64,000 bases of DNA from Streptomyces kanamyceticus (GCF_008704495.1 NZ_CP023699.1:7936001-8000000), one strand, 5' to 3'. Shown: positions 8,895 to 18,607, counted from the stretch's first letter. The notes: a model not told the origin generated them from the sequence alone. Numbers and translations: made by a program.

Positions 8895-8980
8895 CCCCGT
8901 AGAGCCACGGGGACCTGGGCGCTCAGCCACGACGCGCCCCGTAAGGGGCGCGGGGAACTGCGCGACCAGCCACGATGCGC
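8895..8980. repeat. Dispersed stem-loop repeat, copy 1 (tandem one-and-a-half unit)
   Basis: The core is an 8-bp perfect stem CGCGCCCC (8933-8940) / GGGGCGCG (8945-8952) with loop GTAA, followed by a conserved tail GGGGAACTGCGCGACCAGCC. A diverged unit precedes it (CCCCGT...ACGGGG stem at about 8896-8912 followed by CTGGGCGCTCAGCCAC). Related copies occur at 44161 and 52766. Here it lies between convergent genes and could terminate both. Confidence 0.75.
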
Positions 8981-9080
8981 CTGCGGGTGCCCACCGGGGA
9001 GCCTGCCTCCGGGAGCGGTACTCGGCACCGGGGGTTGTGCCCACCCGTTCCGCCGTGCGGAACGCCTGCCCACAACGGGG

Positions 9081-10175
9081 CTACAGGTACAGACCCGCGT
9101 CCGTGCCCTCCCGTTGGTCCGGGACCGATGTCGGGGTCGTGCCGCGCCGCAAGGCGAAGAGTTCCGCGAGGGTCGCGCCCTCGCGGGGGACGCCGTCCTC
9201 CGTGCCGAGCCACTCCACCGACTCGGTGCGGGTGAGCGGGCCGACCTCGATGCGGGCGAGGCAGCGGCCAGGACGGACGACGGCGGGATGCAGCCGCTCC
9301 AGGTCCTCGTTGGTCGTGACGCCCACGAGGACGTTGCGGCCCTGGCCCAGGAGCCCGTCCGTGAGGTTGAGCAGCCGCGAGAGCGCCTGGCCCGCCGTGT
9401 GCTTGGCCTCGCCGCGGATCAGCTCGTCGCAGTCCTCCAGGAGCAGCAGCCGCCAGCGGCCCTTCGCCGTGCCGTCGTCCTCGCCGATCGCGATGTCCAT
9501 CAGATAGCCGACGTCGCTGAACAGGCGCTCCGGGTCCAGGACGCAGTCCACCTGGCACCAGTCGCGCCAGGACCGCGCGAGCGTCCGCAGCGCTGAGGTC
9601 TTGCCCGTGCCCGGCGGGCCGTGCAGCAGCAGGAGGCGGCCCGAGATGTCCTCGGGCGTGGTCTTCATCAGCGTGTCCATGGCGTCGGCGACCGGCGCCG
9701 TGTAGTTGGGCCTGACCTCGTCCCACGTGCCCGCCGAGATCTGCCGCGTCGTCCGGTGCGGGCCGCGCCGGGGGGAGACGTACCAGAAGCCCATGGTCAC
9801 GTTCTCCGGCTGCGGCTCCGGCTCGTCCTGCGCGCCGTCCGTGGCCTGCCCGAGGACCTTCTGGGCGAGATCGGCGGTGGTCGCCGTCACCGTGACGTCC
9901 GCGCCCCGGTTCCAGCGGGAGATCAGCAGCGTCCAGCCGTCCCCCTCGGCGAGCGTCGCGCTGCGGTCGTCGTCGCGGGCGGCCCGCAGCACGGTCGCCC
10001 CGGGCGGAAGCAGCGTGGAACCGGACTTGACGCGGTCGATGTTGGCGCTGTGCGAGAAGGGCTGCTCGCCCGTGGCGAAGCGGCCGAGGAACAGGGCGTC
10101 CACGACATCCGACGGGGAGTCGCTGTCGTCGACGTTGAGCCGGATCGGCAGAGTGTCCTGAGGGTTCGCAGACAT
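9081..10175 (-). CDS. AAA-type ATPase (DUF5925-like)
   Basis: 364 residues from ATG 10175; an in-frame start at 10211 would add 12 residues. The ATPase core has Walker A LLLHGPPGTGKTSALR, Walker B RLLLLEDCDEL, sensor-like VLVGVTTNEDLERLHPAVVRPGRC (arginine finger region). The N-terminal ~150 residues (DSPSDVVDALFLGRFATGEQP) match the arrangement of actinobacterial DUF5925 ATPases. AAA proteins of this shape remodel protein or nucleoprotein complexes; the client is unknown. Monocistronic; its 3' end faces a GntR gene with a stem-loop repeat between. Confidence 0.85.
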   Translation of the reverse strand: MSANPQDTLPIRLNVDDSDSPSDVVDALFLGRFATGEQPFSHSANIDRVKSGSTLLPPGATVLRAARDDDRSATLAEGDGWTLLISRWNRGADVTVTATTADLAQKVLGQATDGAQDEPEPQPENVTMGFWYVSPRRGPHRTTRQISAGTWDEVRPNYTAPVADAMDTLMKTTPEDISGRLLLLHGPPGTGKTSALRTLARSWRDWCQVDCVLDPERLFSDVGYLMDIAIGEDDGTAKGRWRLLLLEDCDELIRGEAKHTAGQALSRLLNLTDGLLGQGRNVLVGVTTNEDLERLHPAVVRPGRCLARIEVGPLTRTESVEWLGTEDGVPREGATLAELFALRRGTTPTSVPDQREGTDAGLYL

Positions 10176-10345
10176 GCCGCCATGATCCGGCACGCACGCG
10201 TGCTTGTGCATCCGGTTTCCGCAGTGCGTCCCTTCTGTCCCGGTCCGGGTGCTGTTACACAGGAGTGGTCCGGAACCTGCCCCACCGCCAACTCGCCCCG
10301 ATACCCTTGACCTTGATGGGACGCCATGGGTGGAATTCGGACGCG

Positions 10346-11740
10346 ATGCGGTGGCGGCTCACCGCACTGCTCGGTGTCGCCCTGGCCGCGTTGGCCCTGG
10401 TGGTCACATTGATCAACACGTTTCCCGGGGACCAGGGGGGCACCCGCGGCACCACCCGTGACGGGGACAAGGTGCACGGCACGCCCGCCGTCCCGCCGGG
10501 CGACGCGAGCGCCGAGGTGGGCTGGGGCTTCACGCACACCCAGTACAGCGCGGACGAGGGCAACGCACGCGCCACGGACCGCGTACGCGGCGAACTGAGG
10601 AGCCAGGGGCGGCCGATCCCGCAGATCCAGCACATCATGGGCTGGGGCGCGGGCAACCCCGAGCCGGTGAAGGGCCGCTACGACTTCTCCGAGATGGACC
10701 GCAGGGTGGACTTCGTCCGGGGGACCGACGGCACGCCCGTCGTCACCCTGTGCTGCGCGCCCGACTGGATGAAGGGCGGCAAGCCCGGCGCGGACAACAC
10801 CGACTGGAGCCAGCAGTCCCTGGAGACGGCACCGGAGCGCGCGCACTACGAGGACTTCGCGCGGCTCGCCGCGACGGTCGCCAAGCGCTACCCCGACGTA
10901 CGCCACTTCATCGTATGGAACGAGTTCAAGGGCTTCTGGAACAACGAGCGGGGCCGCTGGGACTACGAGGGGTACACGGAGCTCTACAACCTCGTCTACA
11001 AGGCGCTCAAGAAGGTCAACAAGGACATCATGGTCGGTGGCCCCTACGTGGTGATGGACAGCCTCGACCCGCGCCAGAGCGAGGGCACGTCGAAGACGGT
11101 CAAGGGCCCCTGGGGCCGCATGGACCAGCGGGCCCTCGACGCCTTCGACTACTGGAACGAGCACAAGGCGGGCGCGGACTTCGTCGTCGTCGACGGCTCC
11201 AGCTACACCGAGGACGACGAGATGCTCCCCGACGAGTTCCAGGCCACCGACAAGCTCACGGCCGTCAGCGAGTGGGTGCGCGCGCGGACCGGGAAGCTGC
11301 CGCTGTGGTGGGCCGAGTACTACGTGGAGCCCGGCGACAGCCAGGACAACCGGGACGACTGGTCCGAGGAGCACCGCGTCGCCGTGCAGGCGTCGGGCCT
11401 GATGGCGATGGCCCGCGGCGGCGCCACCAGTGGCTTCTACTGGAACCCGCAGAAGCGGGGCGAGAAGTGCGCGGGCTGCCTGTGGAGCGCCACGCAACTG
11501 GACGACGGCGGGGCCGAGTTGCCCATGCTGGGGCTCATCGAGCGGTTCGGCAAGGAGTTCGGGCCCGGCACGACGTACGAGAAGGTCTCCGTCGCCGCCG
11601 ACGACCGGCCGAACGTACGCGTCATCGCCGACGACGACGCCGTCCTGGTGGTGAACACCCTGGACCGCCCGATCAGCGCGGAGGTCGACGGGCGGCGGTT
11701 CGGGATGAAGGGGTACGAGGTGAAGTGGCTGAAGCGGTAG
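10346..11740 (+). CDS. Secreted or anchored GH39-like glycoside hydrolase
   Basis: 464 residues from ATG 10346; an alternative ATG lies at 10316. The N-terminus RWRLTALLGVALAALALVVTLI is a signal peptide or anchor. The catalytic (beta/alpha)8 domain includes the acid/base motif FIVWNEFKGFWN (WNE) and the likely nucleophile region LPLWWAEYYVE, as in GH39 and related clan-A enzymes (beta-xylosidases, exopolysaccharide hydrolases such as PslG). The C-terminus is a small beta domain. It faces the polysaccharide gene cluster tail-to-tail, which fits a role in trimming or release of that polymer; substrate is inference. Confidence 0.75.
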   Translation: MRWRLTALLGVALAALALVVTLINTFPGDQGGTRGTTRDGDKVHGTPAVPPGDASAEVGWGFTHTQYSADEGNARATDRVRGELRSQGRPIPQIQHIMGWGAGNPEPVKGRYDFSEMDRRVDFVRGTDGTPVVTLCCAPDWMKGGKPGADNTDWSQQSLETAPERAHYEDFARLAATVAKRYPDVRHFIVWNEFKGFWNNERGRWDYEGYTELYNLVYKALKKVNKDIMVGGPYVVMDSLDPRQSEGTSKTVKGPWGRMDQRALDAFDYWNEHKAGADFVVVDGSSYTEDDEMLPDEFQATDKLTAVSEWVRARTGKLPLWWAEYYVEPGDSQDNRDDWSEEHRVAVQASGLMAMARGGATSGFYWNPQKRGEKCAGCLWSATQLDDGGAELPMLGLIERFGKEFGPGTTYEKVSVAADDRPNVRVIADDDAVLVVNTLDRPISAEVDGRRFGMKGYEVKWLKR

Positions 11741-11770
11741 GCCACACCCACACCGTACGGACCCGCCGTC

Positions 11771-14700
11771 TCACGCCATCGTCACGAACCGTTGGATCAG
11801 CGCGGCGACGAGCACCGCGAGCAGCGGCAGCGAGAACCAGAAGCTGCTCTGCAGCCGCCGTTGCTGCCGTACGCTCGGCGCGGCGGCCACCCGCACCACC
11901 TCGCGGGCCGCGAGGAGCAGCACCAGCGCGAGCGCGGCGAGCGCCCCGACCACCGACCAGGGCGTCCAGGTCACCTGCGGACCGATCGGCCCCGGCGCGG
12001 CCGCCGGAACCTTCCCGTCCGGCCGCTCGCGCAGCGTGTAGAGGGTCGCGTCGTCGTTGGTGAAGACCTTCTTGAGCTCCGGGCGGTCGTCGAGGTTGCG
12101 CAGGAGCCGCGGCTCCCACGCCCTCGGGTAGCCCGCGTCCAGCTGGAGGTAGACCGACTGGCTGCGGTTGATCATCAGATACGACTGGGGGCCCGCGTCC
12201 TTGAGCGCCTTCACCAAGCCGGAGACCAGGACCGGATCGGTGGGCGCGAGCGTCGGGACGTACTCGACCTTCTCCATGTCACGGGCGCCCCACGGCATCG
12301 CGGGCGTCACGTTGTTGACCGTGTCGTCGCTCATCCAGAGCAGCCGCACCGTCGGGTCGTCGTGCGCGTACACGTACTCCATGGCGGTGACCTCGCCGGT
12401 CCTGATCCGCTCGAAGGACTCGTTGCCCCAGCGGGCCACCAGGAAGCCGCCCATCAGGACGAGCCCCGCCATCAGCGCGGCGAGCGGCGCCAGGCTCACC
12501 CGGTCGCGGTCCCGCTCCGCCGCGGTCAGGCCCGCGCGCGGGAACAGCGCGAGGCCCGCGAGCAGACACGCGCCGGGCAGCGCGAACATGAAGACGCGCA
12601 GGGCCATCTCGCCGCCGTACGACTGCATGCCGAAGCCCAGGAACGGCACGAAGGTGAGGATGAGCAGGGAGCGCTCGGTGTACTTGTAGAAGCGCCGCCG
12701 CCACCAGCCCCAGCAGGCGAGGGCAAGGACGGTGCCCGCCATCGCCACGCGCGCGTACAGCACGAGTTGATGCGTCGAACTGCCGCCCTCGATGCGCCCG
12801 GAGACGGACGAGGACACGTTGCCGCCGACGCCGCCGACCCCGCCGAACAGCTCGTCGAAGTGCCCCGACCAGTACGGCTCGGCGAAGAAGCCCAGCCACA
12901 CGGCGACGAGGACCCCGAACAGGAGGGGCAGACCGCGCAGTTCGGAGCGGCCGAACACGACCAGGGCGGTGAGCACGCCGAGCATCACGAACGGCGTGAG
13001 CTGGTGCGCGGGGACCGTCGCGGCGAAGAGGCCGACGAGGACCAGGAGCAGGACCGCGCGCTCCTTGCGGCTCGTCGGCTCGACCTCGTTCTCGCCGGGA
13101 CGCCGCTTGGCCCACAGTGCGCGCGGGGCCCGGAACCACACCAGGAGGATCGCGACGAAGGCGATGTAGAGCAGATAGGTGAAGCCCTGCGGCGAGAAGT
13201 AGTCCTGGCCGACCCAGCCGCTCAGGGCGAAGATCCACAGCCCCGCCCACTTGGCGCGCCAGGCGGCCCGCAGGGAGCGTACGAGCAGGAACATCGGCGC
13301 CAGATAGAGCAGTTGCATGGCCAGCGGCCACCAGCGGATCACCTCGGTCATGTCCGAGACGCCGCACGCCTTGGCGACGAAGGTGGCCGCGGCGAAGAAG
13401 CCGGGCCAGCTCCAGCGCGCGTCCAGGTCGGGCACCGCGGACCCGGTCCTGTCGATGTACTCCATGAAGCCGAGGTGCTGCCAGGCCGTGGCGAACCGCG
13501 GCTCGGTCTCGATGACCGCGGGCAGCGCGTGCAGCGACACGACCGTGGCGAGCAGGGTGACCAGGAGCAGGCCCTTGATCGGCTTGTCCATCCAGAGCAG
13601 CGCGCCGAACACGATGATCAGGAGGGCGGCACCGGCCAGGGTCGGCGTCGGCAGGATGGAGATCAGGCCGAGGCCGCCCATGTCGTCCAGGTCCGCCTCG
13701 CCGAGGCCGAACACCGGCAGCCAGTACAGGGCGAGCGCGGCGGCCAGGAGCAGCGCCATGACGAGGACGCGACGGCGCGGGGCGCGTGCGGGGGCGTCGG
13801 GTTCCTCGGGCAAGGGCCCCTCGGGCGGCGGCACTTCATGGACGGGATCGTCGAGACCGGGCGGTGCTTCAGAGACCTCAGGTGCCTCAGGAGGCTCAGG
13901 AGTCACAGGGAACTCCGGCGTCTCCACCGGAGGCGCCGACTTCACCGAGGAGGACGGACCGGGCACGGGAGTTCTCAGCGCCCACGTGGGCCGGTGGTCC
14001 TTGTCACCCCCCTCGCCCGGCGTCGCGGGCGCGCCGGGTGGTCCCGGCCGCACGTCCGGCCTGCGCTCCTGGTGTTCGAAGTCGACCTGTACGGCGAGGT
14101 GGAGCGTGTCCGAGTCCAGTGACTCCCGCAGTGCCCACGCGGGCCCGTGCCGCTCCTTGCCCCGCGCCGGGGCCCCCGCGGTCTTCGCCCGCACCCGCTC
14201 GACGGGCGCGTCCGCCGTGCCCAGGTCGGCGAGGTCACCGTCGGGGGCCATGCCGTCGGGGGTCGCCGCCACCGGGACCGTACGCGTCACGCGGTACAGC
14301 TTCGGCGCCGCGATCGCCACGATCACCGCGAGGCTGGAGATCTCCGCGACGCCCGCGCCCGTCAGGCCCATGCGCGGCAGCAGGAGCAGCGTGAGGCCGA
14401 GCACCATGACGCACAACAGGCCCTGCAGCCAGGCGATCCCCGAGGTCTTGCTCTGGGCGCGCTGCACCGCGAAGTACGTCTCCATGACGACCCTGAGGAG
14501 CGCGCCCACCGCGAACCAGCGCAGCAGCGGAGTGGCGGCATCCGCGTACCCCTGGCCGAACATGCTGAGCACGAGGGGCGCCGCGAGGAAGAGGGTCCCG
14601 CACACCGGCAGCATGATCATCGCCATCCGGCGCAGCGCGGAGCGGGTGTTGGCGGCGAGCAGCGCGGGGTCGTGCGCGCCCTCGACGGTGAGGGAGGCGC

Positions 14701-15628
14701 CCATGTTGATGGCGAGCAGGTTGATGGTGCCGCCGATGGTGGTGGTGATGTAGAAGTACGCGTTGTCGACCGAGCTGACCTGCGAGGCGACGATCACCGG
14801 GACCAGGTAGACCACGGCGAGCGAGAAGAGCGAGCCGGTGTAGTCACCGGCCAGGAAGCGGCCGATCTCGCGCAGCGTCGGCGGTCGCGTCTTGCCCTCG
14901 GTGGCCCGCACGTGGCGTGGCACCAGGCGCCGGAAGACCAGCCAGCCGAGCGGGATCACGGAGACGAGGATCGAGGCGACCCAGGAGACGAAGACGCCCG
15001 CGGTGGGGATCGCGGCGGCGATCGCGATGAGCAGGCCGAGCTTGGCGACGGAGAAGACGGTGTTGCCGACGGGCACCCACAGCGCGTTGCGCAGACCGGT
15101 GAGGACGCCGTCCTGGAGGGTGAGCAGCGACCAGGCGACGACGGCGAGGACGAAGCCGATGCCGTGCACGGGCCCGTGCAGGAAGCGGTACGAGGGGCCC
15201 CAGAGGTCGAGCGTGAGCAGGAAGACCGCGGCGGCGAGCGCCACGGCCGCCGAACTCCCCGCGTACGTACGGAAGATGAGCTTGCCCGTGGCGCGGCCCG
15301 CGATCGGTATGAAGCGCACCAGGGCGCCCGTCAGGGTCAGGGCGGTGAGGCCCGCGAGGAGCTTCATCGCCGCGATCGCCGCCGAGCCCTGGCCGACCGC
15401 CGACTCCGAGTAGTACCGGGCGGCGGCCAGCCAGAAGCCGACGCCGAGCACGCCGGAGATGCCGGTGTTGAGCATCAGCGCGTAGGCGTTGCGGAACAGC
15501 GGGCTGCCGCCGTCGCCCCGCCCCGGCAGGCGCAGTCTGCGGGGCCTGCCGGACCTGCCGGTCGTCCGCCGCGCCGAGGCGCCGGCGGAACCGGTGGCGT
15601 CGGCCTGGGCGGTGGTCGTGTCAGACAC
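11771..15628 (-). CDS. Wzx-like polysaccharide flippase fused to a large polytopic membrane domain
   Basis: 1285 residues. Residues ~45-450 are a polysaccharide flippase of the MATE/MOP superfamily (LFRNAYALMLNTGISGVLGVGFW..., VYLVPVIVASQVSSVDNAYFY, then ~12 helices). Residues ~450-640 are a hydrophilic Pro/Glu-rich linker with two similar PAWALR/PTWALR blocks. Residues ~640-1285 contain another ~10-12 helices with soluble loops (GQDYFSPQGFTYLLY, MRVEY-like MEYVYAHDDPTVRLLW), resembling polymerase or GT39/GT-C-type membrane glycosyltransferases without a clear DxD. A lipid-linked oligosaccharide would be flipped by the first half and processed outside by the second. Overlaps the deacetylase gene by 8 bp; last gene of the operon. 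Confidence 0.82.
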   Translation of the reverse strand: MSDTTTAQADATGSAGASARRTTGRSGRPRRLRLPGRGDGGSPLFRNAYALMLNTGISGVLGVGFWLAAARYYSESAVGQGSAAIAAMKLLAGLTALTLTGALVRFIPIAGRATGKLIFRTYAGSSAAVALAAAVFLLTLDLWGPSYRFLHGPVHGIGFVLAVVAWSLLTLQDGVLTGLRNALWVPVGNTVFSVAKLGLLIAIAAAIPTAGVFVSWVASILVSVIPLGWLVFRRLVPRHVRATEGKTRPPTLREIGRFLAGDYTGSLFSLAVVYLVPVIVASQVSSVDNAYFYITTTIGGTINLLAINMGASLTVEGAHDPALLAANTRSALRRMAMIMLPVCGTLFLAAPLVLSMFGQGYADAATPLLRWFAVGALLRVVMETYFAVQRAQSKTSGIAWLQGLLCVMVLGLTLLLLPRMGLTGAGVAEISSLAVIVAIAAPKLYRVTRTVPVAATPDGMAPDGDLADLGTADAPVERVRAKTAGAPARGKERHGPAWALRESLDSDTLHLAVQVDFEHQERRPDVRPGPPGAPATPGEGGDKDHRPTWALRTPVPGPSSSVKSAPPVETPEFPVTPEPPEAPEVSEAPPGLDDPVHEVPPPEGPLPEEPDAPARAPRRRVLVMALLLAAALALYWLPVFGLGEADLDDMGGLGLISILPTPTLAGAALLIIVFGALLWMDKPIKGLLLVTLLATVVSLHALPAVIETEPRFATAWQHLGFMEYIDRTGSAVPDLDARWSWPGFFAAATFVAKACGVSDMTEVIRWWPLAMQLLYLAPMFLLVRSLRAAWRAKWAGLWIFALSGWVGQDYFSPQGFTYLLYIAFVAILLVWFRAPRALWAKRRPGENEVEPTSRKERAVLLLVLVGLFAATVPAHQLTPFVMLGVLTALVVFGRSELRGLPLLFGVLVAVWLGFFAEPYWSGHFDELFGGVGGVGGNVSSSVSGRIEGGSSTHQLVLYARVAMAGTVLALACWGWWRRRFYKYTERSLLILTFVPFLGFGMQSYGGEMALRVFMFALPGACLLAGLALFPRAGLTAAERDRDRVSLAPLAALMAGLVLMGGFLVARWGNESFERIRTGEVTAMEYVYAHDDPTVRLLWMSDDTVNNVTPAMPWGARDMEKVEYVPTLAPTDPVLVSGLVKALKDAGPQSYLMINRSQSVYLQLDAGYPRAWEPRLLRNLDDRPELKKVFTNDDATLYTLRERPDGKVPAAAPGPIGPQVTWTPWSVVGALAALALVLLLAAREVVRVAAAPSVRQQRRLQSSFWFSLPLLAVLVAALIQRFVTMA

Positions 15629-16424
15629 GGGAACGCATTGCCTTCCGGCGGACCTGTCGGGTGCGGCGGACCACGGCGTACCCCTTGGTCAGGGCGTGGT
15701 CCCTGGCGAAGTTCCGATGGATCGCGCGGCCCTCGACGAGCCGCTCGAACTCCTCGGTCTCGGTGGTGCGGCGCACCGTGACCCGCCGCAGGGCGTAGGG
15801 CCCCTGGGCGCGCCGCGCCAGCGAGTTGCCGACGGCGAGGGACTGGGCGTACCCCGTCTCGCGCACGCGTTCGCGCACCCGGCGGCTGGAGTAGCCGTAC
15901 GGGAACGCGAGGGAGCGGGGCCGGGTGCCCAGCTCGTCGGTGATGATGTCCCGGCAGGAGCGCAGCTCGAACCGGAGTCCGTCGTCGGAGAGCTGGTCGA
16001 GTTCGGGGTGGGTGTGGCTGTGCCCCCCTATCTCGGCGCCCGTCGCGGCGATTTCGCGCACCTGGTCCCAGTCGAGCATGCGGTCGAGGCCGCCCCCGGT
16101 GTCGTACTTCCCGCGCAGCCAGCCCGTGGCGACGAAGAGGGTGCAGGCGAAGCCGTGCTTGGCGAGCACGGGCAGCGCGTACCGGTGCACGCCCTCGTAG
16201 CCGTCGTCGAAGGTGATCAGGACCGGGCGTTCGGGCAGCACGCCGCCCGCGGAGCGCCAGGCGGCGGCCAGCTGGTCGGTGGTGAGCGGCGTGAACCCCC
16301 GCTCGCCGAGCACCTCCATCTGGCGTGCGAACGCCGCGGGCGACACCGACAGGTCGTGCGTCGCCTCGTTCGGCACGGGTGCCACCGAGTGGTACATCAG
16401 TATCGGCACGGGTCTGTCACTCAT
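15621..16424 (-). CDS. Polysaccharide deacetylase (NodB homology domain, CE4)
   Basis: 267 residues. CE4 motifs are all present: motif 1 VLITFDDGYEG (catalytic base Asp and metal Asp), motif 2 GGHSHTHPEL (metal His pair), motif 3 SLAFPYGYSSRRV, and later motif ALRRVTV. The enzyme removes N-acetyl groups from a GlcNAc-containing polymer or lipid-linked intermediate. No signal peptide is visible (starts MSDRPVPILMYHS), suggesting action at the cytoplasmic face or via non-classical location. Sits between a glycosyltransferase and the flippase fusion with overlaps on both sides, so it belongs to the polymer pathway. Confidence 0.92.
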   Translation of the reverse strand: MSDRPVPILMYHSVAPVPNEATHDLSVSPAAFARQMEVLGERGFTPLTTDQLAAAWRSAGGVLPERPVLITFDDGYEGVHRYALPVLAKHGFACTLFVATGWLRGKYDTGGGLDRMLDWDQVREIAATGAEIGGHSHTHPELDQLSDDGLRFELRSCRDIITDELGTRPRSLAFPYGYSSRRVRERVRETGYAQSLAVGNSLARRAQGPYALRRVTVRRTTETEEFERLVEGRAIHRNFARDHALTKGYAVVRRTRQVRRKAMRSRV

Positions 16425-17415
16425 GCCGGGCCCCCTCGCCGCCCGTGTCGTCGCCGATCTCCGCCACGGAGAACGTGGCGCCCGCCCTGCGCGCGCGGAC
16501 GCTCCCGATGACGTACCCGCCCGCCGCGGCGAACACGCCCGTCACGATGGCGCCCGCCCGGCCCGCGCCGCCCGGCCGCCCGAGCGCGGCGTCCCGCAGG
16601 CCGCGGACGACCCCGGCGGGCAGCACGCGGGTGGTGTAGCGCCGCTCCGACTCCAGGCCCTTGCCGGAGCCGACGCTGCGGGACACCAGGGCCTTGGAGA
16701 GGCCCTCGGCGTACGACCGGCTGCGGAAGTAGTGGAACCGCTCCCGCGCGGCGGGCACCCGGTGGTGGATCACCGCGCGATCGTCCATGAGGAGCACCGC
16801 GTCCGGTCTCGCGCGGGTGAGCCGGATGCAGAACTCCGTCTCCTCGCAGCCCAGCGGGCGGCTGTCGCCGTCCCGCCCGATGCCGGTCGCGAAGCCGCCC
16901 GCCACGTCGAAGGCGGTACGCCGGAACGCGGCGTTGCCGCCGAGGACGTTGCGCACCCGCACCCGGCCCCCGGGGTGCCCCTTGTACATGCAGCCGACCA
17001 CCCAGTCGAACTCCTCGGGGAACCAGGCGGGCCGCCGCCCGGAGTCCCAGGCGGGCAGGGTGCGGCCGCCGACGGCGAGGACCCGCGGATCCCCGAACCC
17101 CTCGGCGAGGTGCCGCAGCCAGTCCCGCTCGGCGACGGCGTCGTCGTCGAGGAAGGCGATGACGGCGCCGCGGGCCGCGGCGATGCCGGTGTTGCGGCCC
17201 GCCGACAGGCCGCGGGGGCCCGCGTTGGCGAGCACCCGCACCTCATCGGTCTCCTTGTACTCCTTGGTGAGCCGGTCCAGGAGCACGGTGTTGTGGTCGA
17301 CCACGAGAAGGGTCTCCAGGGCCGTCAGTGACTGCGCGCGCACGGAGGAGACCGCCGCGAGGATGTCCTCCCAGCGATCCTCGGTGTACACGCAGATGAC
17401 GACGGACGGCGCCAC
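16417..17415 (-). CDS. Family 2 glycosyltransferase
   Basis: About 332 residues. GT-A fold: SVVICVYTEDRWEDILAAV at the start, NAGPRGLSAGRNTGIAAARG, DxD-type FLDDDAVAE, and the acceptor-side VLGGNAAFRRTAFD with CEETEFCIRL (ED/E catalytic region). A hydrophobic stretch near the C-terminus (VTGVFAAAGGYVIGSV) may anchor it. Start is GTG 17415, or TTG 17421 which would overlap the upstream stop; GGGAGGGG lies upstream of both. Coupled to genes on both sides, so it adds a sugar during assembly of the locus polymer; donor unknown. Confidence 0.9.
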   Translation of the reverse strand: MAPSVVICVYTEDRWEDILAAVSSVRAQSLTALETLLVVDHNTVLLDRLTKEYKETDEVRVLANAGPRGLSAGRNTGIAAARGAVIAFLDDDAVAERDWLRHLAEGFGDPRVLAVGGRTLPAWDSGRRPAWFPEEFDWVVGCMYKGHPGGRVRVRNVLGGNAAFRRTAFDVAGGFATGIGRDGDSRPLGCEETEFCIRLTRARPDAVLLMDDRAVIHHRVPAARERFHYFRSRSYAEGLSKALVSRSVGSGKGLESERRYTTRVLPAGVVRGLRDAALGRPGGAGRAGAIVTGVFAAAGGYVIGSVRARRAGATFSVAEIGDDTGGEGARHE

Positions 17416-17417
17416 GC

Positions 17418-18245
17418 TCAAGACACCCCTCCCTGCCCCTCGCGGAAGGGGGCAACGCGTGAACGCGCCCGCTGCGTACGGCGGTTGGAGCGTTCGGCGA
17501 GGATCACCTTCAGTACCCGGATGCCGTCTCTGACGGCTCTGAGGTTGCTGGCGCCGTGGATCCGCAGGTACTCGTGGCTGGGGATCTCCTGGACCTTGAG
17601 TCCGGCCTTGACGACCCGGATGTTCATCAGGGTCTCGACCTCGAAGCCGGTGCAGTCGAGCTCGATCTGGTCGAGGCAGTGCCGCCAGAAGGCGTTGTAG
17701 CCGTAGCACAGGTCGGTGTAGCGGGCGCCGAACTTGGCGTTCACGACCGAGCACAGGACGTGGTTGCCGAGCTTGCGGATGGGCGTCATGTCGTCCGTGC
17801 CCCCGCCGTTGGCGAACCGCGAGCCCTTGGCGAAGTCCGCGCCCGAGACGAGGGCGGAGACGTAGGAGACGATCTCGCCGCCGTCGGCCGAGCCGTCGGC
17901 GTCGACCATCACGATGATGTCGCCCGTGCACGCGGCGAAGCCGGTGATCAGGGCGTCGCCCTTGCCCTTGCCGAGCTGGCGGACGACCTTCACGTCCGGC
18001 CACAGCTCACGGGCGACGGCCACCGTGTCGTCGGTGGAGTTGCCGTCCACGAGGACGACCTCGTGGATCCACTCGGGCAGGGTCTTGAAGACGTACGGAA
18101 GGTTCTCCGCCTCGTTCATGGCGGGTATGACCACACTGACGGGCGGCGTGATCGCCAAGTGCGTGGAGATCGGGCGGTAGTTACCGGGGATCTTGTTTAA
18201 CGGATCTTCTTGTCCGGCGTCGGCCGGGCGCACGAAAGAAGTCAT
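17418..18245 (-). CDS. DPM1-like family 2 glycosyltransferase (polyprenyl-phosphate glycosyltransferase type)
   Basis: 275 residues from ATG 18245, preceded by GAGGGACC. The catalytic domain reads PPVSVVIPAMNEAENLPYVF, VVLVDGNSTDDTVAVA, KGKGDALITGFAACTGD and the DxD motif IVMVDADGSADGGEI, as in dolichol/polyprenyl-phosphate sugar synthases. No membrane helices are attached, unlike GtrB types. It probably makes a lipid-linked sugar donor or adds the priming sugar. First gene of the downstream four-gene block (18.2 to 11.8 kb), behind a 362-bp control region. Confidence 0.9.
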   Translation of the reverse strand: MTSFVRPADAGQEDPLNKIPGNYRPISTHLAITPPVSVVIPAMNEAENLPYVFKTLPEWIHEVVLVDGNSTDDTVAVARELWPDVKVVRQLGKGKGDALITGFAACTGDIIVMVDADGSADGGEIVSYVSALVSGADFAKGSRFANGGGTDDMTPIRKLGNHVLCSVVNAKFGARYTDLCYGYNAFWRHCLDQIELDCTGFEVETLMNIRVVKAGLKVQEIPSHEYLRIHGASNLRAVRDGIRVLKVILAERSNRRTQRARSRVAPFREGQGGVS

Positions 18246-18607
18246 GAGTCTGTTGGTCCCTCTCGTCCGGTGGACCGCCCGCCCCCGGGCGGTCCGGTAA
18301 TTGATCCGGTTCGAAAGGGGGGTTCTCACTTGAGCATGCCGAATGGGATCTCCGTACATGCCGAGCGAGCTGGCATTGCGCGGGACGTGACCCGGTTGAA
18401 GAGCGATTACCGGGCACGGCACCCCCCTACCGCGCCCCGCATGGGCACCATCGCGACCTTGAGCCCTCCCCTAGATCGCATGTGTGATGGACCGTATGCG
18501 GGTGGATGTACGACGGTATTGACGATTGAGACTGTATGGCAAGACCTGGAACGTGGCCTCACGTTTTTGATGATTTGAGTATTCTATGCGGTCACATTCG
18601 GACGGCC
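18246..18607. other. Intergenic control region of the polysaccharide operon
   Basis: 362 bp between two same-strand genes. The part from about 18480 to 18610 is clearly more AT-rich than its surroundings (for example ACGTTTTTGATGATTTGAG), typical of a regulated promoter region in this genome. I tried to place a minus-strand -35/-10 pair and found none convincing. No small gene with a good ribosome site was found. Confidence 0.5.

Noticed and set aside
11792..14122. 776-codon plus-strand open frame antisense to the flippase fusion
   Set aside because: Highly charged, motif-free and without ribosome site; the minus-strand frame has clear membrane helices and family motifs.
18519..18550. TTGACG with TATGGC on the plus strand in the polysaccharide intergenic region
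   Set aside because: It points away from both flanking minus-strand genes and no plus-strand gene follows.
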